Part shown: positions 1-6,443 of the stretch, piece by piece
How the letters are laid out: every line of letters starts with the position of its first letter
Position numbering within the stretch: the first letter of the stretch is position 1
Origin: an uncultured Enterobacter sp.
GTDB lineage: Bacteria > Pseudomonadota > Gammaproteobacteria > Enterobacterales > Enterobacteriaceae
Length of the DNA stretch: 10,764 nucleotides
Assembly: GCA_946477805.1 (NCBI GenBank)
Contig: CAMKZP010000074.1
Location: 1 to 10,764 of the forward strand
Direction of reading: 5' to 3'
Made by a program: the position numbers and the translations under genes
Notes under the pieces: model-generated
What the model was told of the DNA's origin: nothing
Seen by the model: only the letters and a program-made list of their open reading frames with translations
Databases searched by the model: none

Positions 1-248
1 CATTTTTCCAGCTGCTGTCAGGCGCTTTGCTCATCCTCTCCAGCAATCACCAGCCGACACGCATCGCCAGCCAGCGTATCGGTGCCAATCAGCGCCAGCG
101 CGCTCTTGGCATCACCTTTCCGGTCGGTGCGCAGGTTGTGCCACTCAATTTGCGACACAAACGTATTGCACAGCGTTTCCACATGACTTGCCGGACGCGC
201 GTGAACACCGTTGGGTAATTCACAGGTAAATTCCACTACCAGAGCCAT
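1..248 (-). pseudogene. ptsA: ptsA (frwA), 5' part of multiphosphoryl transfer protein, interrupted by an in-frame stop
   Basis: In E. coli this gene encodes a cytoplasmic PTS fusion of about 830 residues, HPr then enzyme I then IIA, thought to feed phosphate from PEP to the Frw permease. Only the HPr end lies here. ATG at 246-248 (MALVVEF) follows an AGGAG site at 256-260. The HPr phosphorylation motif GVHARPA is at residues 14-20, with His16 as the expected phosphate acceptor, and the KSALALIG stretch matches the Ser46 region. The frame hits TGA at 18-20 after 76 codons, although an HPr-EI-IIA fusion should run off the window edge. The codons after TGA read QQLEK then TGN, which lines up with QRLSQW of E. 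coli PtsA as I recall it, so homology continues in the same frame. The TGA stands where E. coli has His; a CGA-to-TGA transition from an Arg codon would be the simplest origin. The stop removes the last HPr helix and everything beyond. Identity is sure; pseudogene status depends on the base call and the unseen remainder. Confidence 0.7.
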
Positions 249-316
249 ATACACACTCCTGAAACAAATAGTCATTCACTGAGCACAGCATAAGAGCGAG
301 GTGGCGAAGCGCGCCA

Positions 317-332
317 TGTGACAAATCTGCCA
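317..332. promoter_or_regulatory. second, weaker CRP-like site, on the ptsA side
   Basis: TGTGACAAATCTGCCA has a perfect left half-site and a 3-of-5 right half (TGCCA against TCACA), with the correct 6-bp spacer. Its centre is about 76 bp upstream of the ptsA start codon. With the TATGCT hexamer at 287-292 as a -10, it would sit roughly 44 bp upstream of transcription start, near but not exactly at the usual -41.5 spot. Suggestive only. Confidence 0.25.
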
Positions 333-364
333 AAAGCTGGATAAATGTAATGTGACGTGAAATG

Positions 365-380
365 TGAGATTTGACTCACA
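365..380. promoter_or_regulatory. candidate CRP site in the ptsA-frwC control region
   Basis: TGAGATTTGACTCACA fits the CRP core TGTGA-N6-TCACA at 9 of 10 positions. The same DNA, starting two bases earlier, also forms a perfect 6-bp inverted repeat, TGTGAG-N6-CTCACA at 363-380, which could instead be the operator of a dedicated regulator such as YijO or a LacI-type repressor. The position upstream of a PTS operon suits catabolite control. This is a sequence match only; no transcription start is known here. Confidence 0.4.
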
Positions 381-552
381 GGTTTGAAAGGTTTGCTTAA
401 TTCGACGTCGTGGTGAAATTTCGAGGCGGATCGCATTTTTATTTCGATATTACAAAAATCCAGTAAATGCCCTTTTTGTCCCCTGTCCGACCTCTTTCAT
501 ATTGCCTATTGTTGGCCACAACATCTTCATGGATATAGGCCAGGAGCGACAT

Positions 553-1632
553 ATGAAAGAGTTGGTGCATATTCTCAAGAACACGCGGCAGCATCTGATG
601 ACCGGGGTGTCGCACATGATTCCGTTCGTGGTCGCGGGCGGTATTTTGCTGGCCGTCTCGGTCATGCTTTATGGCAAGGGGGCGGTACCGGATGCCGCAA
701 CCGATCCCAACCTTAAAAAGCTGTTCGATATCGGCGTGGCGGGGTTAACGCTGATGGTGCCCTTCCTGGCCGCCTATATTGGCTATTCCATTGCAGAACG
801 CGCGGCGCTGGCGCCTTGCGCTATTGCAGCCTGGGTCGGTAACAGCTTCGGTGCCGGTTTTTTTGGCGCCATTATTGCCGGGATCCTCGGCGGAATTGTG
901 GTCTGGTACCTGAAAAAACTGCCGGTCCCAAAAGTGCTGCGCTCCGTCATGCCTATTTTCATCATCCCCATTATCGGCACCTTTGTTACCGCAGGCATCA
1001 TGATGTGGGGGCTGGGCGAGCCTGTTGGTGCGCTAACGACGGGCTTAACCCAGTGGCTGCAGGGAATGCAGCAGGGCAGCATTGTGGTGCTGGCCGTCAT
1101 TATCGGGCTCATGCTGGCCTTTGATATGGGTGGCCCCATTAACAAAGTGGCCTACGCCTTCATGCTGATTTGCGTGGCTCAGGGCGTCTACACCGTGGTG
1201 GCTATCGCGGCGGTAGGCATCTGCGTGCCTCCTCTGGGCTTAGGCCTGGCGACGCTGATTAACCGTAAAAATTTTACTGGCGAAGAGCGTGAAGCGGGTA
1301 AAGCGGCGCTGGTGATGGGCTGTGTGGGCGTGACCGAAGGCGCGATTCCGTTTGCCGCCGCCGACCCCCTGCGCGTAATTCCCTCCATCATGTTGGGCTC
1401 GGCCTGCGGAGCGGTAACGGCCGCCGTGATGGGCGCGCAGTGCTACGCCGGTTGGGGCGGGCTCATCGTGCTGCCGGTCGTCGAAGGCAAGCTGGGCTAC
1501 ATCGCGGCGGTTGCCGTCGGGGCGGTGGTGACGGCCATTAGCGTCAACGTCCTGAAAAGTATTGCCCGGAAGAATGCAAAACAGGTTGAGGAAAAAGAGG
1601 ACGACCTGGATCTGGATTTCGAAATTAACTGA
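553..1632 (+). CDS. frwC: FrwC, PTS fructose-like permease IIC component
   Basis: Integral inner-membrane subunit of a fructose/mannitol-family PTS permease; it forms the channel and sugar site, and the sugar is phosphorylated by its IIB partner. The 359-residue protein equals the E. coli length and is near-identical to it by eye. It is strongly hydrophobic with multiple membrane-spanning segments and ends in an acidic cytoplasmic tail (EKEDDLDLDFEIN). Family motifs are DMGGPINK at residues 191-198 and GVTEGAIPFAAADP around Glu262, the IIC loop implicated in sugar binding. I chose ATG 553 (MKELVHIL) because AGGAG at 542-546 sits six bases upstream and it matches the E. coli start; a 17-residue upstream extension to 502 has no ribosome site. 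It is the first gene of frwC-frwB-pflD-pflC-frwD. The sugar is not shown by the sequence; from memory of recent E. coli work on PflD it would be 1,5-anhydromannitol. Confidence 0.93.
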   Translation: MKELVHILKNTRQHLMTGVSHMIPFVVAGGILLAVSVMLYGKGAVPDAATDPNLKKLFDIGVAGLTLMVPFLAAYIGYSIAERAALAPCAIAAWVGNSFGAGFFGAIIAGILGGIVVWYLKKLPVPKVLRSVMPIFIIPIIGTFVTAGIMMWGLGEPVGALTTGLTQWLQGMQQGSIVVLAVIIGLMLAFDMGGPINKVAYAFMLICVAQGVYTVVAIAAVGICVPPLGLGLATLINRKNFTGEEREAGKAALVMGCVGVTEGAIPFAAADPLRVIPSIMLGSACGAVTAAVMGAQCYAGWGGLIVLPVVEGKLGYIAAVAVGAVVTAISVNVLKSIARKNAKQVEEKEDDLDLDFEIN

Positions 1633-1646
1633 GTGAGGAAGAGAAC

Positions 1647-1967
1647 ATGGCCCGAATTATCGCAGTAACAGCATGCCCGTCTGGCGTTGCCCATACCTAT
1701 ATGGCGGCCGAAGCGCTGGAAAGCGCCGCTAAAGCCAAAGGCTGGGAAGTTAAGGTTGAAACGCAGGGGTCGATTGGTCTTGAGAACGAACTGACGGCAG
1801 AAGACGTTGCCGCCGCGGATATGGTGATCCTGACCAAAGATATCGGCATTAAATTCGAAGAGCGTTTTGCCGGGAAAACTATCGTGCGCGTCAACATCAG
1901 CGACGCGGTTAAGCGCGCCGACGCCATCATGAACAAAATTGATGCCCATCTGTCACAAACTGCCTGA
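1647..1967 (+). CDS. frwB: FrwB, PTS fructose-like IIB component
   Basis: Small soluble IIB phosphocarrier of 106 residues that passes phosphate from a IIA domain to the sugar bound by FrwC. The fructose-IIB active-site signature ACPSGVAHTYMAAEAL begins at residue 9, with Cys10 as the phosphorylated residue. The rest of the chain is the usual single alpha/beta domain, with TQGSIGLEN near residues 39-47. Length matches E. coli FrwB. It starts 14 bp after frwC, with GAGGAAGAG (1635-1643) as ribosome site, so translation is probably linked to frwC. Its IIA donor would normally be the C-terminal domain of PtsA, which is interrupted here, so another fructose-type IIA would have to supply phosphate if the system still works. 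Confidence 0.93.
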   Translation: MARIIAVTACPSGVAHTYMAAEALESAAKAKGWEVKVETQGSIGLENELTAEDVAAADMVILTKDIGIKFEERFAGKTIVRVNISDAVKRADAIMNKIDAHLSQTA

Positions 1968-1973
1968 TGCTCT

Positions 1974-1992
1974 CCCGCCCCTTTGGGGCGGG
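1974..1992 (+). terminator. GC-rich hairpin between frwB and pflD (attenuator or mRNA-end stabiliser)
   Basis: CCCGCCCC (1974-1981), a TTT loop and GGGGCGGG (1985-1992) form a perfect 8-bp all-GC stem, starting 7 bases after the frwB stop. It is followed by TCCG and then five T (1997-2001). The T run begins four bases after the stem, so this is a weak rho-independent terminator at best. Because pflD follows at once with its own strong ribosome site, partial termination or protection of the upstream frwCB message is more likely than full stop of transcription. Confidence 0.55.
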
Positions 1993-2020
1993 TCCGTTTT
2001 TCCGTTCCAGGAGGTCCCTC

Positions 2021-4315
2021 ATGACGAATCGTACCCAGCGTTTGAAAGACGCACTCTTTGCTGACCCGCGCGAGATCTCGCTTGAACGAGCGCTGCTTTA
2101 TACCGCCAGCCATCAGCAGACGGAAGGCGAGCCGGTCATTCTCAGGCGCGCGAAAGCGACGGCGTACATTCTTGACCATGTGAACATCGCCATTCGTGAT
2201 GAGGAGCTGATCGCCGGGAACCGCACCGTTAAGCCGCGCGCGGGCATTATGTCTCCTGAGATGGACCCCTATTGGCTGCTTAACGAGCTGGATCAGTTTG
2301 CCACACGTCCGCAGGATCGCTTTGTCATCAGCGACGAGGACAAGCAGACCTACCGTGACGTGCTCTTTCCCTACTGGGAAAAGCGGTCGATGAAGGATTT
2401 CATCAACAGTCAGATGACGGAAGAGGTGAAAGCAGCCGTGGGGACGCAGATTTTTAGCGTCAACCAGACGGATAAAGGCCAGGGACACATCATTATTGAT
2501 TACCCGCGCCTGCTCAATAACGGCCTGAGCGCGCTGGTGGCAGAAATGCGGGAACACTGTGCCCGTGACGCTCAAAACACCTTTTACGCTGCGGCGCTGA
2601 TTCTGCTTGAGGCATCCCAGCGCCATATTCTTCGCTATGCGGCCCTGGCTGAAGAACTGGCCGAACTCAGCGACGCGCCGCGCCGCGAAGAATTACTGAA
2701 AATTGCCGCTATCTCGCGCCATAACGCGCAGCATAAGCCGCAGACGTTCTGGCAGGCGTGTCAGCTGTTCTGGTACATGAACGTGATTTTGCAGTATGAA
2801 TCTAACGCCAGCTCGCTCTCTATCGGGCGCTTTGACCAGTATATGCTGCCGTTTTACCAGGCCTCGTTAACGCAGGGAGACGATCCGGCGTTCCTGAAAG
2901 AAATTCTGGAATCGCTGTGGGTGAAGTGCAATGACGTGGTGCTTTTACGCTCGACCAGCAGCGCCCGCTATTTCGCTGGTTTCCCAACGGGTTATACCGC
3001 ACTGTTGGGCGGGCTGACGGAAAACGGGCGTAGTGCGGTAAACGTGCTCTCCTTCCTGTGCCTGGAGGCTTATCAACGCGTTCAGCTTCCGCAGCCGAAC
3101 CTCGGCGTGCGGGTGAACGAGCTTATCGACCGTCCTTTCCTGCTTAAAACCGCTGAGACCATCCGCCTGGGAACGGGTATCCCGCAGATCTTTAACGATG
3201 AAGTGGTGGTGCCTGCTTTCCTGAATCGCGGCGTGTCGCTGGAAGATGCGCGTGATTACGCTGTGGTGGGATGCGTTGAGCTGTCGATTCCCGGCAAAAC
3301 CTATGGCCTGCACGATATCGCCATGTTTAACCTGTTGAAAGTGATGGAAATCGCCATGCAGGAAAACGAGGGCAACGCCGGGCTTACCTACGAGGAACTG
3401 CTGGAACATATTCGCGCCAAAATTAATCACTACATTGCACTGATGGTCGAGGGCAGCAACATCTGCGATATCGGCCATCGCGACTGGGCTCCGGTTCCGT
3501 TGCTCTCCTCTTTTATCAGTGATTGTCTGGTGACGGGAAAAGATATAACCGACGGCGGGGCGCGCTATAACTTTTCCGGCGTGCAGGGGATCGGCATCGC
3601 CAATTTGAGCGACTCGCTGCACGCTCTGAAAGGGCTGGTCTTTGAACAGCAGCGCTTAAGTTTTGATGAGCTTCTGGCCGTGTTAAAAGCCAATTTTGCC
3701 ACTCCTGAGGGTGAAAAAGTGCGCGCGAGGCTGATCGGCCGCTTCGAGAAGTACGGCAATGATATCGATGATGTCGACAACATCAGCGCTGAACTGCTGC
3801 GCCACTACTGTAAAGAGGTCGAAAAATACCGAAACCCGCGCGGCGGGCAGTTCACGCCGGGCTCTTATACCGTATCGGCACACGTGCCGCTGGGAGCCGT
3901 GGTCGGCGCGACGCCGGACGGCCGCTTTGCCGGCGAGCAGCTGGCGGACGGCGGGCTCTCACCGATGCTTGGGCAGGATATGCAGGGCCCAACGGCGGTG
4001 CTTAAATCGGTGAGCAAGCTGGATAACTATCTGTTATCTAACGGTACGTTGTTAAACGTTAAATTCACTCCCGCGACGCTGGAAGGGGATGCCGGGCTCC
4101 AGAAGCTGGCCGACTTCCTGCGTGCGTTTACCCAGCTTAAACTGCAGCATATTCAGTTCAACGTGGTGAACGCGGATACGCTGCGTGAAGCGCAGCAGCG
4201 GCCGCAGGATTTTGCCGGTCTGGTTGTACGCGTTGCCGGATACAGCGCCTTCTTTGTTGAGTTATCGAAGGAGATCCAGGATGACATTATCCGCCGCACA
4301 GCGCATCAGCTGTGA
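2021..4315 (+). CDS. pflD: PflD, glycyl radical enzyme (sugar-phosphate C-O lyase / dehydratase type)
   Basis: Cytoplasmic, oxygen-sensitive glycyl radical enzyme of 764 residues, of the glycerol-dehydratase branch and not a true pyruvate formate-lyase. The C-terminal radical motif RVAGYSAFF places the radical on Gly740. The catalytic thiyl residue is Cys418 in VVGCVELSIPG; the Glu two positions on (Glu420) and Asp432 match dehydratase residues, while PFL would have two adjacent Cys. His156 (QGHIIIDY) is in the substrate region. At ESNASS (259-264) the His that contacts glycerol in clostridial glycerol dehydratase is replaced by Ser, arguing against glycerol. From memory, recent E. coli work shows PflD cleaving 1,5-anhydromannitol-6-phosphate to 1-deoxyfructose-6-phosphate, then handled by FsaB and GldA. 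ATG 2021 follows AGGAGG at 2009-2014; an in-frame ATG at 1967 would put the upstream hairpin in the coding region and is unlikely. The last 35 bp overlap pflC. Confidence 0.93.
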   Translation: MTNRTQRLKDALFADPREISLERALLYTASHQQTEGEPVILRRAKATAYILDHVNIAIRDEELIAGNRTVKPRAGIMSPEMDPYWLLNELDQFATRPQDRFVISDEDKQTYRDVLFPYWEKRSMKDFINSQMTEEVKAAVGTQIFSVNQTDKGQGHIIIDYPRLLNNGLSALVAEMREHCARDAQNTFYAAALILLEASQRHILRYAALAEELAELSDAPRREELLKIAAISRHNAQHKPQTFWQACQLFWYMNVILQYESNASSLSIGRFDQYMLPFYQASLTQGDDPAFLKEILESLWVKCNDVVLLRSTSSARYFAGFPTGYTALLGGLTENGRSAVNVLSFLCLEAYQRVQLPQPNLGVRVNELIDRPFLLKTAETIRLGTGIPQIFNDEVVVPAFLNRGVSLEDARDYAVVGCVELSIPGKTYGLHDIAMFNLLKVMEIAMQENEGNAGLTYEELLEHIRAKINHYIALMVEGSNICDIGHRDWAPVPLLSSFISDCLVTGKDITDGGARYNFSGVQGIGIANLSDSLHALKGLVFEQQRLSFDELLAVLKANFATPEGEKVRARLIGRFEKYGNDIDDVDNISAELLRHYCKEVEKYRNPRGGQFTPGSYTVSAHVPLGAVVGATPDGRFAGEQLADGGLSPMLGQDMQGPTAVLKSVSKLDNYLLSNGTLLNVKFTPATLEGDAGLQKLADFLRAFTQLKLQHIQFNVVNADTLREAQQRPQDFAGLVVRVAGYSAFFVELSKEIQDDIIRRTAHQL

Positions 4316-5156
4316 CGTGGTTGAAACGCGCGCCGACGTGGCGCGTGTTTTCAACATCCAGCGCTACTCCCTGAATGACGGACGCGGCATCCGCACGGTA
4401 GTCTTTTTTAAAGGCTGCCCTCATCGCTGCCCGTGGTGTGCTAACCCGGAGTCGATCTCGCCAAAAATCGAGACGGTGAGAAGAGAAAGCAAATGCCTGC
4501 ACTGCACCCCCTGTCTGCGCGATGCCGCTGAGTGCCCTTCCGGTGCTTTTGAGCACATCGGGCGTGATGTGACGCTGGATGAGCTGGAAAAAGAGGTGAT
4601 GAAAGACGATGTGTTCTTTCGTTCATCGGGCGGCGGCGTGACCCTTTCAGGCGGTGAAGTGTTGATGCAGGCGCCTTTTGCGACGCGGCTTTTACAGCGG
4701 CTGCGTCGTTACGGCGTTCATACGGCCATCGAAACGGCGGGAGATGCGCCTTTGTCGCGCTTACTGCCTCTGGCACGCGAGTGCGATGAAGTGCTGTTTG
4801 ACTTGAAAATAATGGATGCGGAGCAGGCGCGCTCAGCGGTGGCAATGAACCTGCCCAGAGTGCTCGATAATTTTATGCAGCTGGTGGCTGACGGGATAAA
4901 CGTGATCCCCCGCGTCCCGCTTATTCCGGGCTATACGCTCAGCGAAACGAATATGGCGCGGGTGCTGGCGTTTCTGCTACCTTCTGGAATACGGCAACTG
5001 CATTTGCTGCCGTTCCATCAGTACGGGGAACCAAAGTATCGTCTGTTGGGACAAGCCTGGGGAATGCGTCAGACGGCTCCTCCGACAGCAGAAGAAGTTT
5101 CAGCGATGCGCCTGATGGCGGAGCGTGAAGGATTCCATGTCACCGTGGGAGGTTAA
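4281..5156 (+). CDS. pflC: PflC, radical SAM activating enzyme for PflD
   Basis: Activase of 291 residues that uses S-adenosylmethionine and a [4Fe-4S] cluster to remove a hydrogen from the PflD glycine. The radical SAM motif CPHRCPWC (residues 46-53, CxxxCxxC) follows the typical DGRGIRTVVFFKG run. A second Cys set, CLHCTPC plus Cys85 (residues 72, 75, 78, 85), forms a ferredoxin-like insert as found in activases of dehydratase-type glycyl radical enzymes. SGGE (123-126) is the SAM-binding motif. ATG 4281 lies inside the pflD end, with AAGGAG at 4268-4273, so the two are translationally coupled and made together, as expected for an enzyme and its activase. Longer in-frame extensions upstream would only read pflD in another frame. 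Length agrees with E. coli PflC to within a residue. Confidence 0.93.
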   Translation: MTLSAAQRISCDVVETRADVARVFNIQRYSLNDGRGIRTVVFFKGCPHRCPWCANPESISPKIETVRRESKCLHCTPCLRDAAECPSGAFEHIGRDVTLDELEKEVMKDDVFFRSSGGGVTLSGGEVLMQAPFATRLLQRLRRYGVHTAIETAGDAPLSRLLPLARECDEVLFDLKIMDAEQARSAVAMNLPRVLDNFMQLVADGINVIPRVPLIPGYTLSETNMARVLAFLLPSGIRQLHLLPFHQYGEPKYRLLGQAWGMRQTAPPTAEEVSAMRLMAEREGFHVTVGG

Positions 5157-5158
5157 GC

Positions 5159-5515
5159 ATGACAGTGATGACGGGGCGCCATCTGGTGGCGGTAACCGCC
5201 TGCGTAAGCGGCGTTGCGCATACCTACATGGCCGCAGAACGGCTGGAAAAACTTTGCCAGCAAGAGAAGTGGACCGTTCACATCGAGACTCAGGGCGCAT
5301 TAGGCGTTGAAAATGCACTTACCCCTGACGACATCCGCCGCGCCGACGTGGTCCTGCTCGTTACCGATATCGAACTGGCAGAAAGTGAACGCTTCGAAAA
5401 TGCTCGCTACGTGAAGTGCGGAATTAATGCTTTTTTGCGCGATCCACAGAAGGTCATGGGCGTCGTGCGAAAAATGCTGTCCGCGCCGCAACATACTCAG
5501 GTCATTCTGGATTAG
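5159..5515 (+). CDS. frwD: FrwD, second PTS fructose-like IIB component
   Basis: IIB-like protein of 118 residues, a paralogue of FrwB. The signature is ACVSGVAHTYMAAERL with the putative phosphorylated Cys15; the Pro that follows this Cys in FrwB is Val here, as I also recall for E. coli FrwD. TQGALGVEN is conserved with FrwB. ATG 5159 is two bases after the pflC stop and six bases after GGGAGG (5147-5152), which fixes this start; the ATG at 5168 is too far away. That makes it a few residues longer at the N-terminus than the E. coli protein as I recall it. It closes the operon and overlaps the end of convergent yijO by 14 bp. Why the permease has two IIB proteins is not clear; a regulatory role is possible. 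Confidence 0.9.
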   Translation: MTVMTGRHLVAVTACVSGVAHTYMAAERLEKLCQQEKWTVHIETQGALGVENALTPDDIRRADVVLLVTDIELAESERFENARYVKCGINAFLRDPQKVMGVVRKMLSAPQHTQVILD

Positions 5516-6350
5516 CCGCTTTTCCGGTGAGCTGGCTGTGATACTGGCGGCGATACTCCGACGGTGAACGCTCCGTGTTTTTGCGGAACAGGCGGCAGAA
5601 GTAGTTACTGTCGACAAAACCGCAGGCGTGAGCCACCTCTTTCACCTTTAAGTCATATCCTTTCAGCAGCCGACGCGCGTGCTCAAGCCTGGTGCGGGTC
5701 AGGTATTCATTAAAACCAACCGCGCCCGTTTTCTGAAAAAGGTGCGACAGATAGTTTGGTGAGATGTAAAACGCCTGGGCGACGGATTCCCGGGTAAGCG
5801 GCTCGGCGTAGCGTTCATCGATGTAAACCCTGATCGCTTCGAACAGAGCCTGACTGCGGGAGGCGGTCTGTATCTGGCTACCCAACAGATCCACACAGTG
5901 GCTAAGCAGGCTGGCGACAATCAGACGTGCGGTTTGCTGCTCCTGCGGTTGCATCTGCATTTCATGGAGCGTTTGCAGCAGGAATGAGCCGATCCGCGGG
6001 CCACGACGGGCAACGTGTTGCTTCGCCAGGTTTCGCACCTCAATACCGTCCCAGTGCAGCAGGCTAAATCCAAGCTGTTGTTTGCCAAACAGAATGCTCA
6101 ACGTCGTCGCGCGGTCCTGCCACTGGGGATAATTCCAGCCGCCGGCGGGGACGAACAAAACGTCACCCGGCTGTAAAGCGCAGGCCGCCGGGTCTTTCAC
6201 CGAACCTTCGAGCACGATCTCCAGGCGTGGGAAATCGACCTTCAGGGCCAGGTCGGGAGCGGGGGAGTTGGCGTTTGCGAAATGCACCTGATGCAGGGGC
6301 AGCACGCCGCCGATCAGGTCATTCAGGATGTGCGTGATGTCGTATTGCAT
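5502..6350 (-). CDS. yijO: YijO, AraC-family transcriptional regulator
   Basis: DNA-binding regulator of 282 residues, matching E. coli YijO (283). The N-terminal half (about 1-100) looks like a cupin-type effector-binding domain (PGDVLFVPAGGWNYPQW). The C-terminal third is the double helix-turn-helix of AraC proteins: first around residues 185-206 (LTRESVAQAFYISPNYLSHLF), second around 234-256 (VKEVAHACGFVDSNYFCRLF). No ATG lies further upstream in frame before a stop, so 6350 is the start, yet no clear ribosome site precedes it, suggesting weak translation. It lies downstream of ppc on the same strand and may partly be read through from there. Its effector and targets are unknown to me; location beside frw-pfl makes that operon the obvious candidate target. 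Confidence 0.9.
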   Translation of the reverse strand: MQYDITHILNDLIGGVLPLHQVHFANANSPAPDLALKVDFPRLEIVLEGSVKDPAACALQPGDVLFVPAGGWNYPQWQDRATTLSILFGKQQLGFSLLHWDGIEVRNLAKQHVARRGPRIGSFLLQTLHEMQMQPQEQQTARLIVASLLSHCVDLLGSQIQTASRSQALFEAIRVYIDERYAEPLTRESVAQAFYISPNYLSHLFQKTGAVGFNEYLTRTRLEHARRLLKGYDLKVKEVAHACGFVDSNYFCRLFRKNTERSPSEYRRQYHSQLTGKAANPE

Positions 6351-6370
6351 GGTGTGACTACCGAAATTTG

Positions 6371-6436
6371 CCCGGTGGCGCTAACGCTGACCGGTCCTGC
6401 CAGTTGCAGGACCGTGCAGGCGTAGCGCCGCCGGGG
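6371..6436. repeat. REP-like long imperfect inverted repeat between ppc and yijO
   Basis: Outer arms 6371-6387 and 6420-6435 pair over 15 base pairs plus one T·G position (6376/6430), with a single bulged A at 6384. Inside, CGGTCCTGC (6392-6400) pairs perfectly with GCAGGACCG (6406-6414) around a CAGTT loop. The CCGG-rich arms resemble REP/BIME elements of Enterobacter-like genomes. It follows the ppc stop by only a few bases and may end or protect the ppc message, but no T run follows it on either strand, so a standard intrinsic terminator is not supported. It also occupies most of the yijO leader. Confidence 0.6.
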
Positions 6437-6443
6437 TAAAGCC

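Larger units (their letters stand above)
249..552. promoter_or_regulatory. divergent ptsA-frwC control region
   Basis: About 300 bp without a gene separate the ptsA start (minus) from the frwC start (plus), so both promoters must lie here. It holds three TGTGA half-sites (317-321, 351-355, 363-367), two of which belong to CRP-like sites listed separately. Possible core elements are weak. For ptsA there is a TATGCT -10-like hexamer on the minus strand at 287-292 with no good -35, as in activator-dependent promoters. For frwC, TTGACT at 371-376 could be a -35, but no well-spaced -10 follows; GATATT at 446-451 is another weak -10 candidate. The stretch 381-540 is AT-rich in places and shows no coding signal. 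AGGAG at 542-546 is the frwC ribosome binding site. Confidence 0.6.

Noticed and set aside
18..20. TGA in ptsA read as selenocysteine
   Set aside because: HPr domains are not known as selenoproteins and the position is not catalytic; too little downstream sequence is present to look for an insertion hairpin.
351..366. TGTGA at 351 as a full CRP site
   Set aside because: The opposite half reads ATGTG, with almost no match to TCACA; only a half-site.
502..552. Earlier ATG for frwC
   Set aside because: No ribosome site precedes it, while AGGAG at 542-546 is ideally placed for ATG 553, giving the exact family length.
1967..2020. Earlier ATG for pflD overlapping the frwB stop
   Set aside because: It would translate through the GC hairpin, lacks a ribosome site of the quality of AGGAGG at 2009-2014, and adds 18 residues absent from E. 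coli PflD.
1697..2626. Open frame of 309 codons on the minus strand across frwB and pflD
   Set aside because: It crosses two clearly real genes and an intergenic hairpin and has no recognisable domain; a shadow.
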